A stretch of 39,896 bases of DNA, from the NCBI GenBank assembly GCA_031253625.1, contig JAIRVZ010000099.1, positions 1 through 39,896 on the forward strand, in the 5' to 3' direction. The notes under the pieces were generated by a model, which was given only the letters and a program-made list of their open reading frames with translations, had not been told where the DNA came from and did not search any database. This document shows positions 33,360 to 39,896 of the stretch, one piece after another; within the stretch, counting starts at the first letter, position 1; every line of letters begins with the position of its first letter. Made by a program: the position numbers and the translations under genes. The stretch is from Dysgonamonadaceae bacterium. GTDB lineage: Bacteria > Bacteroidota > Bacteroidia > Bacteroidales > Azobacteroidaceae.

Positions 33360-33886
33360 TATTTGTTTATTGTTATTGATTTTTTATTTGTTGTTTTTGT
33401 TGAATTTGTTTCTTCCGGTTGAATTTTCTTCTTTTTCTTGAGTTCTTTGGCGCATTTACTGCATATTCCAAAGATATAAAGACTATATAGAGCCGGTGTA
33501 AACTGTTTGATTTTTTTATTTTGAATCTGGCTTTTTAATTCCAAGTCTTTATATTCCTGTACAGCATCACAATTGGTACATATAAGATGATGATGAAAAT
33601 CGTTATTATAAGAACGTTCGTAATAGGAAATATTAGAACCGAATTGATGTTTGAGTACTAACTTACATTCCAGTAGAAGTTGCATCGTATTGTACAAGGT
33701 GGCACGGCTAATTCTAGGGCGGCGGTTATTCATTGCTTCACAAAGAGAATCTATATCGAAATGCCCGGTTTCGGAGTAAATAAAATCTAATATAGCATAC
33801 CTTTCCGGCGTTTTTCTGCAATTTTTAGCCGTAAGATATTTTGTAAATTCGTTTTTAACGTGCTCTTTTGTTTGAATGTTATCCAT
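33359..33886 (-). CDS. Fur-family transcriptional regulator
   Basis: 175 residues. The winged helix (KTPERYAILDFIYSETGHFDIDSLCEAMNNRRPRISRATLYNTMQLLLECKL) precedes the dimerisation half with metal-ligand candidates HHHLICTNC and CSKC (two CxxC pairs, probably structural zinc). A Lys/Thr-rich tail (KKKKKIQPEETNSTKTTNKK) is unusual for the family. Whether it is Fur, PerR or Zur type cannot be decided from the sequence. It overlaps purA by one base, so purA would be subject to the same transcription control. Confidence 0.92.
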   Translation of the reverse strand: MDNIQTKEHVKNEFTKYLTAKNCRKTPERYAILDFIYSETGHFDIDSLCEAMNNRRPRISRATLYNTMQLLLECKLVLKHQFGSNISYYERSYNNDFHHHLICTNCDAVQEYKDLELKSQIQNKKIKQFTPALYSLYIFGICSKCAKELKKKKKIQPEETNSTKTTNKKSITINK

Positions 33887-33911
33887 CGAAAATTATTGCT
33901 CGGATATGGAG

Positions 33912-33919
33912 CAAAGTTA
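33912..33919 (-). promoter_or_regulatory. -7 box of the Fur-family/purA operon
   Basis: TAACTTTG on the minus strand (33919 to 33912), 26 bp before the ATG at 33886. The -33 region is AT-rich without a clear TTTG. Confidence 0.5.
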
Positions 33920-33947
33920 CATCATTTTCGTTAAAGAATAAAATAGT

Positions 33948-34577
33948 TTACGAATAATAATCGAATTCGAATTTTAAGTCTTCATAAATAGTGGTTTTAG
34001 TTTGGTATTGAGCCAAAATATCTTTTGCATGGATGATGGATTGTCGGCCTAATTTTTTCAAAGAAATGAGTGCAGTATTTCTTAATATTAGAGATTCCGA
34101 ATCTAAAGCTTTGGCAGTACAGATAAAGAAGGTTTCTTTATTTTCATCGAGTTGATAGTCGGCCATAAAAAGACGTGCATATATCAAATATCCACAAATT
34201 TGAGGATATAACTTTTCCGACTGAATCAATTTGAGAGCATTTTCCGGAGCATCGGGCGTTTTTGAAAATAAATTCATGGATGCCTGTTCGGCTAATTCTA
34301 AATTATCTATATCATTCACCCAATCTAAAGTTTTTACAAAAAATTCCGAAGGGTAAATCAGTGTAGCTAATATTTTTAATTCGCGGGTATTTTCCTTCCA
34401 CAATTCCTCGGCTAATTCGGCATTTGGAGTATATTCTTGAGCCATTTTTCGCAAATTCATTATTGGAACGCCAAAATTGAGTTTGTAATTCACACCTTTT
34501 TCACGCATAGCGGAAGAGGTGATTCCATTCATGGCTAAGCGTAGTTTTTTACGGATTTCTTTCTGTTTTTCGCTCAT
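33948..34577 (-). CDS. DNA alkylation repair (AlkD-like HEAT) family protein
   Basis: 209 residues, all helical. The pattern is of the AlkD-like HEAT-repeat superfamily (GVPIMNLRKMAQEY, ELWKENTRELKILATLIYPSEF, LAEQASMNLFSKTPDAPENALKLIQSEKLYPQICGYLIYARLF). AlkD glycosylases remove bulky alkylated bases. This member is shorter than AlkD, and I cannot confirm the catalytic Asp, so repair activity is not assured. It starts 11 bp after the hicB stop, in one operon with the HicBA locus. Confidence 0.8.
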   Translation of the reverse strand: MSEKQKEIRKKLRLAMNGITSSAMREKGVNYKLNFGVPIMNLRKMAQEYTPNAELAEELWKENTRELKILATLIYPSEFFVKTLDWVNDIDNLELAEQASMNLFSKTPDAPENALKLIQSEKLYPQICGYLIYARLFMADYQLDENKETFFICTAKALDSESLILRNTALISLKKLGRQSIIHAKDILAQYQTKTTIYEDLKFEFDYYS

Positions 34578-34588
34578 TTTTTGAACAA

Positions 34589-34987
34589 TTACAAGTTCAC
34601 GGTTAATAAATCATTACCAAATTTATGCAATGCTGTTTCGATCTTTTTTCTTTGCTTTTCGCGAGGCTTTTTCAAACCGGAGGCGTAATGATGTAATAGT
34701 TTTTGATTGATACCGGTAATACGTTCCAATGCAACATTGGTAAATATTCTGTTGTAATAGTTTAAGAAACTTTGCACATCATATTGATATGTAATATCGT
34801 ATTCTCCTTGTAATATGGGAGGTAAATCTTTTTTATCTCTCGAAGAAACAAACAATCTTAATCCTTCTAATGCGTTTTTCTTTGCTTCTTCTGCTGTTTC
34901 TCCTGCGCCATATATACCTTCGCAGTTTTCGGCGTAAGCATCGTAAAAATCTGCGCTTTTTTCGATAATAATTTTTATTGTTTTCAT
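34589..34987 (-). CDS. hicB: HicB-family antitoxin with C-terminal HTH
   Basis: 132 residues. The N-terminal HicB fold (KIIIEKSADFYDAYAENCEGIYGAGETAEEAKKNALEGLRLFV) has the typical A-x-x-x-N-C and G-x-G-x-T-x-x-E-A pattern. The C-terminal half carries an XRE-like helix-turn-helix (ITGINQKLLHHYASGLKKPREKQRKKIETALHKFG). It normally neutralises HicA and represses the operon. Its toxin partner, directly upstream, carries a nonsense codon, so this antitoxin is probably a leftover or now acts only as a regulator. The gene is intact. Confidence 0.9.
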   Translation of the reverse strand: MKTIKIIIEKSADFYDAYAENCEGIYGAGETAEEAKKNALEGLRLFVSSRDKKDLPPILQGEYDITYQYDVQSFLNYYNRIFTNVALERITGINQKLLHHYASGLKKPREKQRKKIETALHKFGNDLLTVNL

Positions 34988-35012
34988 AATTATTATATTT
35001 TTTAGAAATGGA

Positions 35013-35195
35013 CTATTGAAGTCCCAATTCTCTAATTAGTTTTTTTCTTAATCCTTTTCCTATTTCTTTTGAACCGTGATAAGGAACTGGAGGAGATTCC
35101 TTACCGTCTTTTTCGTAAAAATAATGACTGCCTTCTGCATGAGAAAACTTTCATCCGTTTTTTACGATTTTTCTGTGAAATTCTGAATACTTCAT
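35013..35195 (-). pseudogene. hicA: HicA toxin gene inactivated by an in-frame TGA
   Basis: The reading frame encodes MKYSEFHRKIVKNG, then TGA, then KFSHAEGSHYFYEKDGK and continues through PVPYHGSKEIGKGLRKKLIRELGLQ to a stop (60 codons plus stop). This is the full HicA mRNA-interferase fold with the catalytic His in GSHYFYE. The TGA at 35153-35151 stands exactly where HicA has its conserved Trp (GW), so a single TGG-to-TGA change killed it. TGA is an ordinary stop elsewhere in the window (for example rlmD). The hicB start lies 25 bp beyond the hicA stop. No ORF-length filter would report this gene. Confidence 0.88.
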
Positions 35196-35225
35196 TGGTT
35201 ATTATTGGGTTTTAAGTCAACGCCG

Positions 35226-35233
35226 CAAAGGTA
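35226..35233 (-). promoter_or_regulatory. -7 box of the hicA-hicB-alkD-like operon
   Basis: TACCTTTG on the minus strand (35233 to 35226), 31 bp before the hicA ATG at 35195. The -33 region is weak. Confidence 0.45.
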
Positions 35234-35392
35234 ACCATTTAGATACTGTTTCGTGAACTTTTTACTAATTATTTTCACGCAAAGTATAAGATTTAACATT
35301 TGAGAAAGGTTTAATTATGCTAAATCGCAACCAAAAACAAGTCTCTGACTTGCATATTTACAAAGTTTCTATAATCCACATTTTAAAACCAA

Positions 35393-35426
35393 CCCCGATT
35401 CTGAACAAAATATTTCAAAATCGGGG
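35393..35426 (-). terminator. Candidate terminator of the 36124-35563 gene pair
   Basis: An 8-bp stem CCCCGATT/AATCGGGG with an 18-nt loop. On the minus strand it is followed by GGTTTTAAAA, a weak T tract. It lies downstream of the two small minus-strand genes, so it may end their transcript. Confidence 0.4.
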
Positions 35427-35562
35427 CAAATCAACTACTGTCGCTTTCTCAAATTTTAAAAGAACAACCTAGCATAAAAAATTGAGAAGTCGAAAAAAGT
35501 GTACCGAAATATGTGCGCGAAAACACAGAAACAAACAGATGTTTAGAATACAAGTATTTCCA

Positions 35563-35736
35563 TCATTTGCCTTTGCGTAATCTGTTTATTACAAACAAGA
35601 CAATGGCTGTTATACAACCTATTAATCCAAGTGTCATCAGCCCAGTAGAATAAACAGAAGGACAATGATTCAGTTTAACTATTGCTCCTAAAACAATACA
35701 CAAAGAGGAAATTCCAAAAATAATAAGATACTTCAT
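35563..35736 (-). CDS. Small two-helix membrane protein
   Basis: 57 residues from ATG 35736: two hydrophobic helices (about 3-20 and 31-50) around GAIVKLNHCPSVYSTG, and a basic end (NRLRKGK). The G-A-x-x-K-x-x-H-x-P hairpin recalls the N-terminal transmembrane unit of GldL-like proteins, but this is only a motif resemblance. It overlaps the 3' end of the lipoprotein frame by 62 nt in another frame, which is unusual. A longer start at 35832 exists but is less likely. Confidence 0.5.
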   Translation of the reverse strand: MKYLIIFGISSLCIVLGAIVKLNHCPSVYSTGLMTLGLIGCITAIVLFVINRLRKGK

Positions 35737-36124
35737 ATATAATAACTTTAGCGAAATATGCAATATAACTGCTTGAATCAACAATATAAGCATAAACCGT
35801 ATTATGGTCGTTGTTTTCAGCCAATAATGCAATTTTATTACCTGAATAATAATAAATTCCTATATTTTCAACATCCAAATTTTTGTCTTTAATATACAGT
35901 GATTTAATCGCATTTTTGTACAAAGAATGATTCTCTGTAACTATCTTAATTGAATCAACTCCATCAGGCAATTGTGTTGTATAAGTAGCCAATACATCTG
36001 GTATCTCTTTTTCAAAGATATCCTTTTGAGACCAAGACATTGTTTGTTCTTCCAAAGCATTATTACAGCCAACAAACACTGCTATTGAAAATAACACTGC
36101 GAATATATACATTTTTTTGTTCAT
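35675..36124 (-). CDS. Small uncharacterised lipoprotein, 3' end uncertain
   Basis: 149 residues from ATG 36124 (MNKKMYIFAVLFSIAVFVGC, lipobox Cys20). The domain is short, with LPDGVDSIKIVTENHSLYKNAIKSLYIKDKNLDVENIGIYYYSGNKIALLAENNDHNTVYAYI in the middle. The last 20 residues (YEVSYYFWNFLFVYCFRSNS) run through the start of the next gene and look like read-through of another frame, so a small frameshift near 35745 may have removed an earlier stop. The start at 36175 only adds a basic leader and is less likely. Confidence 0.55.
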   Translation of the reverse strand: MNKKMYIFAVLFSIAVFVGCNNALEEQTMSWSQKDIFEKEIPDVLATYTTQLPDGVDSIKIVTENHSLYKNAIKSLYIKDKNLDVENIGIYYYSGNKIALLAENNDHNTVYAYIVDSSSYIAYFAKVIIYEVSYYFWNFLFVYCFRSNS

Positions 36125-36209
36125 AAGAATTTTTTTAATTGATTTAACATTAAATTTTATAATTATTTTGCGCAAAAATTATGGGCACAAAGGTTGAAAT
36201 AATTTTTAG

Positions 36210-36226
36210 TAAAATATTTCGTTTTA
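36210..36226. promoter_or_regulatory. Putative operator, copy 1 (XRE gene)
   Basis: TAAAATATTTCGTTTTA, an imperfect palindrome with TAAAA/TTTTA arms and a 7-bp centre. An identical copy starts exactly 42 bp further on. It covers the -33 region. Confidence 0.6.
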
Positions 36227-36239
36227 CGGTAAATTTATT

Positions 36240-36247
36240 TACTTTTG
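36240..36247 (+). promoter_or_regulatory. -7 box of the XRE regulator gene
   Basis: TACTTTTG, 20 bp before ATG 36268 and between the two operator copies. Confidence 0.6.
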
Positions 36248-36251
36248 CGGA

Positions 36252-36268
36252 TAAAATATTTCGTTTTA
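36252..36268. promoter_or_regulatory. Putative operator, copy 2 (XRE gene)
   Basis: An exact second copy of the 17-bp element. Its last base is the A of the ATG, so it covers the transcription start and ribosome-loading region. Confidence 0.6.
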
Positions 36269-36639
36269 TGGAAGATAATAAAAACACTGTAGAAAGAATC
36301 ATTAGAAAAATTAGAGAGGTACGGAAACAAAAAGGCTATTCTAATGATGCAATGGCTGTGGATTTGGATATGAGTACCTCAGCTTATAACAAATTAGAAC
36401 GTATGGAGACTGTGCTTACCTTAGAGCGTTTTTTGCGCATACGCGATATTTTGCAAATCCCCTACTCTGATTTTTTTGAATGTAACGGCAATAGTTATCA
36501 ACAAGACTTGAAAGATAGTTCGATAGGCCATTATGAAGTACAAAATCTCTATCAAGAGAATCGTGAGGTTTACGAAAAACTTGTTCAAAGTAAAGATGAA
36601 CAAATTGCTTTTCTGAAAGATTTATTGGAGAAAAAATAG
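36268..36639 (+). CDS. XRE-family transcriptional regulator
   Basis: 123 residues. The helix-turn-helix domain (about 10-65) reads IIRKIREVRKQKGYSNDAMAVDLDMSTSAYNKLERMETVLTLERFLRIRDIL. A C-terminal coiled coil (YEVQNLYQENREVYEKLVQSKDEQIAFLKDLLEKK) would dimerise it. The ATG at 36268 is preferred: the longer frame to 36181 reads through the promoter. The two identical 17-bp elements flanking the promoter make self-repression likely. No toxin gene is adjacent on this strand. The two small minus-strand genes are divergent from it and may be controlled too. Confidence 0.85.
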   Translation: MEDNKNTVERIIRKIREVRKQKGYSNDAMAVDLDMSTSAYNKLERMETVLTLERFLRIRDILQIPYSDFFECNGNSYQQDLKDSSIGHYEVQNLYQENREVYEKLVQSKDEQIAFLKDLLEKK

Positions 36640-36664
36640 TCTCCACTTGAAATGTTATCGATTT

Positions 36665-36729
36665 AAGGCTGAAAGCCTTATGTCAATAGAGTAGGGCGTT
36701 GCCCCACGCTATTGATTATGCCCTCAGGG
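36665..36729. repeat. Triple-hairpin extragenic palindromic element
   Basis: Three palindromes in a row: AAGGCT/AGCCTT (36665-36679), an imperfect CAATAG...CTATTG hairpin with GGGC/GCCC core (36684-36714) and CCCT/AGGG (36721-36729). The arrangement looks like a REP-type element. The DPP III stop codon (36726-36724) lies inside its last hairpin. It may also separate the two convergent transcripts. Confidence 0.7.
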
Positions 36730-38769
36730 TTTAAAATTATAACTCGGCAACGAAGAATAATCTTTTGAATACCGCAACATCTGTTCGGTATATCCTTCTG
36801 TATATGAGATTTTTATGTTGGTAATATTGCCTTTTTTATCTTTTACTGCCTCATAAACAGGATTTACAAAACCTCTGTGCGGAGTTAAATTCAGCTTTTC
36901 GTAACGGTCTAATATTTCGCGGTGCAAAACAGGGTCGACCTGTACGGCATAAGTTTCTACCAAATGTTGAGCGGCTTTGAAATCTCCTTCCGATTTAATT
37001 CGTTGGATTTCAGCTAATAATTCTCCGATGAGTGTTCTCATTTTTTCGTAATCGTTGATAACGACAAATGTTTTTCCATCTCTTTTTACGAGTTCCACAA
37101 CGTTGTCTTTTGCTCCTTTTTCAAGTATCCAATGTGCAATTAGCGCACGGTTGCGCATGTGCGTTTGTTGAATGGTTTTACCCGGTTCGATTCTTACTAA
37201 TTGAGTCATCAAGCCATTCATCATAAATCTGTAATATTCGGCTTTATAAGCATCATCATTGTTTAATAATCCTAATTGTACTGTTTTAGGGTCGGCTGTG
37301 AAGTAAAGCGCGAAAAGGTCGGCGCGGGTTTCTTCAATGGCTGCACCATATATTTCGAGTGCATCGGGACTTACTCCCGGAAGCAATTGACCTGAACCGT
37401 GTCCCAGACATTCGTGCAAATCTATATTCAAATCGGAAGTCATTGCACCGTATTTTTTTATCAATTCGCGTTCCGTATCACTCCAAACAAATTCTTCGTT
37501 GAATCCGTTGCCTTCAGCGGCTTTGAAGTAAGCGTGTGTAATATTTTGCATTGTCACCGATTTGGAACCGTAATCTTTTCTTATCCAATTAGAATTGGGC
37601 AAGTTAATTCCGATGGGAGTTGTAGGATAACAATCTCCGCCCAGAATGGCAACCGTAATTACTTTGGCACTTACTCCGGTTACTTTGTCTTTTTTGAAAC
37701 GAGAATCAGTCGGAGAATGATCTTCAAACCATTGTGCATTGCTGCTTATGATTTCGGTACGTTTCGTAGCTTCGAGGTCTTTAAAATTGGAAATTGCCTC
37801 CCAACTTGCCTTAAATCCTAACGGATCACCGTAAGTTTCGACAAAACCATTAACAAAGTCGGTTCTTGATAAAGTATCTTGTACCCAGACAATATTATAA
37901 GCGTCGAATTTTTTCAAATCTCCTGTTTGGTAATATTCGATAAGTGTTTGTATTACTTGCTTTTGCTTATCGTTTTCAGCTACATTTTCAGCTAATTTCA
38001 ACCAATTCACAATTCTTTCGATGGCTGGGGAATATAAGCCTCCGATTTTCCATACTTTTTCGACTAATTTACCGTCTTCTTTGATTAATCGGCTGTTAAG
38101 TCCGTATGAAACAGGAGTTGCGTCGTTTGGATCAAGCATATCGCCATAGAATTTTTTAACTTCTGCTGCTGTAATATTTTCACCATAATAATTATTAGCA
38201 GAATTTTTAATGGCATCTACATTCGGATCTTGATTTACTTTTATTGCATAAAGACTAGGGTCAAACATGACAGGAGTCAGTTTTTCAATGAAAGCCTCAA
38301 CCGTTTCTCCTTCTTCCAAAGGAAGTAAACTTGCATCAATGGATTTCACGGCTTCTGCAAAAAATGCAGGAGAACAACCGGGTAGAAATTTTTCTTCACT
38401 GTTGCTATGATGGATTCCGTTTGAAAACCACACTCGTTTCAGATAAATAACCAATTGATTGTAATCTTCCGTAGATTTGTCTCCTTGATAATTTTCATAA
38501 ATAGCTTCCAACGTGCGACGAATGGCCAAATTGTATTTGAAATTTTGGTCGAATAGAATATCTCTACCTTCCAATGCAGCCTGAGAAAGATAATAAATCA
38601 GTTCTTTTTGTTTCAAACTTAATTCTTCAAATCCGGGAACTTGATACCGAAGAATTTGTAAATCGGCAAATTGTTCTACTCTAAAATTAAAATTGTCTTC
38701 TTTTCCTTTTTTTTCTCCGGAACAAGAAAGTAATACCGTTGCTGTCATAAGCATCAAAATCTTTTTCAT
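36724..38769 (-). CDS. Dipeptidyl-peptidase III (M49) family lipoprotein
   Basis: A 681-residue zinc peptidase with a lipoprotein signal (MKKILMLMTATVLLSC, Cys16), so it is attached to the envelope. The M49 hexapeptide is HECLGH (H452, H457), and the second motif is EETRAD (E479/E480). These give the three zinc ligands H452, H457 and E480 by analogy with human DPP III. The length fits bacterial members. It removes N-terminal dipeptides and is probably used in peptide nutrition. The stop codon falls in the extragenic palindromic element. Confidence 0.92.
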   Translation of the reverse strand: MKKILMLMTATVLLSCSGEKKGKEDNFNFRVEQFADLQILRYQVPGFEELSLKQKELIYYLSQAALEGRDILFDQNFKYNLAIRRTLEAIYENYQGDKSTEDYNQLVIYLKRVWFSNGIHHSNSEEKFLPGCSPAFFAEAVKSIDASLLPLEEGETVEAFIEKLTPVMFDPSLYAIKVNQDPNVDAIKNSANNYYGENITAAEVKKFYGDMLDPNDATPVSYGLNSRLIKEDGKLVEKVWKIGGLYSPAIERIVNWLKLAENVAENDKQKQVIQTLIEYYQTGDLKKFDAYNIVWVQDTLSRTDFVNGFVETYGDPLGFKASWEAISNFKDLEATKRTEIISSNAQWFEDHSPTDSRFKKDKVTGVSAKVITVAILGGDCYPTTPIGINLPNSNWIRKDYGSKSVTMQNITHAYFKAAEGNGFNEEFVWSDTERELIKKYGAMTSDLNIDLHECLGHGSGQLLPGVSPDALEIYGAAIEETRADLFALYFTADPKTVQLGLLNNDDAYKAEYYRFMMNGLMTQLVRIEPGKTIQQTHMRNRALIAHWILEKGAKDNVVELVKRDGKTFVVINDYEKMRTLIGELLAEIQRIKSEGDFKAAQHLVETYAVQVDPVLHREILDRYEKLNLTPHRGFVNPVYEAVKDKKGNITNIKISYTEGYTEQMLRYSKDYSSLPSYNFKP

Positions 38770-38802
38770 ATTTATTGAATTTATATTTTGTATTTATTTT
38801 TA

Positions 38803-38810
38803 CAAAAGTA
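38803..38810 (-). promoter_or_regulatory. -7 box of the DPP III gene
   Basis: TACTTTTG on the minus strand (38810 to 38803), 34 bp before ATG 38769, back to back with the plus-strand TATATTTG at 38821. Confidence 0.4.
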
Positions 38811-38820
38811 CAAAAAAACC

Positions 38821-38828
38821 TATATTTG
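38821..38828 (+). promoter_or_regulatory. -7 box of the secreted protein gene
   Basis: TATATTTG, 31 bp before ATG 38860. No clear -33. Confidence 0.4.
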
Positions 38829-38859
38829 TCGCAGAAATCACTAAAAAACGAAAATTATA

Positions 38860-39896
38860 ATGAAAAAGACTTTGTTTATTGTATTAGCAGTGATGTTTGC
38901 CTTTTCAGCATCTGCTCAAAAAGTGAAAATTAAAAAAGGTGAAATTCAATTAGATGGAGTATCGGTTGTTAAAATTGAAAAACCAAAAGGCTCTGATGCT
39001 TTTGTATTTAGAGATTTGAGCGGTAATCAGCTATTTACAGTATCGGAAGAAACAAAAGCACCATCGGGTTTTCCTTTCCTTAATTCTGTGTTGCTTTTTA
39101 CCGGTACAAATGGCAATATGCAAGAAATTTCTACTAAAGATATAAAATATCCGTTTGTTTTCGGCAAAGAATATAATATGGCTTACCTTGTGATTAATAG
39201 CGGAGCAGATCTTATTACGGCACAAGGAGTAAATATGGACAAAGTCAATGAGTTTTTCAAAACATCAAATAGGAGTGTGTCAGAAGCTTTTATTGCAGAA
39301 ATAGAATTAGCTGAAGCAGAATTGGCTAAAGAAGATGAATTGGCGAATTCTGTAGAATTAACCGTAAAAAGAGACGGAAATATTATGGCCAACGGAAAAA
39401 AAATCGGACGCATTTCTGTGACTAGAAGTGAAAGTGGTTCTTCTTGTTCTTATCGCATTTCTGAATACAACGACATTTTTATTGCATCGATGGATGCCAA
39501 GATGACTACTGATCCGGAATTTTATGAAACAAAAACTTATGATGGCAAAGTTTTTTCTGTTTATTCCGGAAAAGGCTTTTCATTTCTGCTTGATAGTAAC
39601 GATACTGCTAAAAGACTGGTACGCAAATTGTACTACCAAGGTTATAAATTGGGCAATTTAAAAGAATTTTTTGAAGAAAAGAAAAGAGCGGAAGAAGAAG
39701 CTTTAAAAGCAAAAAAAGAAGCTTCAATTGAAGCATCGGGAAATATTTATAATAAACAAGGTTATATAATTGACAAAAAAGGGAAAAAAATCGAAGGTTT
39801 GATTACGCTTGAGTTTGTGCCGAGATTTGAAGCAGAAGGTAAGAGAGACGCGACTGCTGAAGAGTTGAGAGGATATGGAAACCGAGTTACTATCAG
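38860..39896 (+). CDS. Uncharacterised secreted protein, 3' truncated
   Basis: An open frame runs from ATG 38860 to the window edge (345 full codons, no stop). The signal peptide is MKKTLFIVLAVMFAFSASAQ. After it come two short domains around KKGEIQLDGVSVVKIEKP and TVKRDGNIMANGKKIGRISV, which look alike (a 'given/expected' pair of beta-hairpins with an x-D-G/N-G-x turn). A Lys/Glu-rich helix (EEKKRAEEEALKAKKEAS) separates these from a third similar stretch, GNIYNKQGYIIDKKGKKIEG. The threefold likeness suggests internal repeats. I do not recognise the family. Confidence 0.75.
   Translation, partial: MKKTLFIVLAVMFAFSASAQKVKIKKGEIQLDGVSVVKIEKPKGSDAFVFRDLSGNQLFTVSEETKAPSGFPFLNSVLLFTGTNGNMQEISTKDIKYPFVFGKEYNMAYLVINSGADLITAQGVNMDKVNEFFKTSNRSVSEAFIAEIELAEAELAKEDELANSVELTVKRDGNIMANGKKIGRISVTRSESGSSCSYRISEYNDIFIASMDAKMTTDPEFYETKTYDGKVFSVYSGKGFSFLLDSNDTAKRLVRKLYYQGYKLGNLKEFFEEKKRAEEEALKAKKEASIEASGNIYNKQGYIIDKKGKKIEGLITLEFVPRFEAEGKRDATAEELRGYGNRVTI

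Larger units (their letters stand above)
35196..35562. other. Intergenic stretch before the hic operon
   Basis: About 370 bp with no credible gene. It contains the hic -7 box, a CGTGAA/TTCACG inverted pair near 35252-35280 and the hairpin at 35393-35426. Nothing else is recognised. Confidence 0.55.

Noticed and set aside
35151..35153. TGA read as tryptophan (recoded genetic code) in hicA
   Set aside because: TGA terminates other clear genes in the window, such as rlmD, rsmE and the DPP III gene, so a nonsense mutation is the simpler explanation.

Overview
The window comes from a member of the Bacteroidota, most likely the order Bacteroidales. The evidence is the repeated TAnnTTTG -7 promoter box, the low GC content, and lineage-typical proteins: a TamL-like Omp85 protein, a DUF5723 protein, a sigma factor paired with a dual-membrane anti-sigma factor, a GDSL/MBOAT pair and an M49 peptidase lipoprotein. 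Most of the window is ordinary chromosome. The accessory signals sit in a few short stretches.

Layout. 1-5061: a TamL-like outer-membrane protein cut by the window edge, two lipoproteins and a DUF5723 protein. 5129-7081: a tRNA-Arg gene whose 3' end is duplicated 1.85 kb downstream. Between the copies lie an AAA/DUF4143 ATPase with a double palindromic promoter/leader and an orphan promoter. The tRNA's probable original terminator lies just beyond the second copy. This looks like a small tRNA-targeted insertion. 7126-9891: acyltransferase, nitrilase-family amidase and RlmD. 9892-12906 (minus strand): ECF sigma factor, dual-membrane anti-sigma factor and LVIVD beta-propeller lipoprotein in one operon. 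13123-17415: DUF3795 protein, lipoprotein, a stand-alone MetH-type reactivation domain, a corrinoid protein, and an AT-rich membrane protein with a PhnD-like periplasmic domain. 17418-20295 (minus): MBOAT O-acyltransferase and SGNH partner. 20517-24909: OmpA-family protein, polysaccharide-deacetylase-like protein, riboflavin synthase and nitroreductase; the last two are separated by a perfect 50-bp inverted repeat that supplies part of both genes. 24917-27222 (minus): amino-acid permease and PrmA. 27338-29367: GlyA and KdsB. 29369-33886 (minus): Fur-family regulator, PurA, Zn peptidase, bifunctional nuclease, RsmE and LipB, tightly packed. 33948-35195 (minus): AlkD-like protein, HicB antitoxin and a HicA toxin gene killed by one nonsense codon. 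35563-36639: two small minus-strand genes and a divergent XRE regulator with a duplicated operator. 36724-38769 (minus): dipeptidyl-peptidase III. From 38860 on: a secreted protein running off the window.

Two themes recur. First, short repeats reach into gene ends: the ribE stop, the nitroreductase N-terminus, the RsmE C-terminal tail and the DPP III stop all fall inside repeat or hairpin DNA. Second, small regulatory architectures are visible in the DNA itself: paired palindromes at the ATPase gene, 42-bp-spaced operators at the XRE gene, and a terminator overlapping a nearly leaderless promoter at 22240-22290. The strongest candidates for new biology are the ATPase insertion at tRNA-Arg, the coding inverted repeat at 24200-24369, and the sigma/dual-membrane anti-sigma/LVIVD operon.
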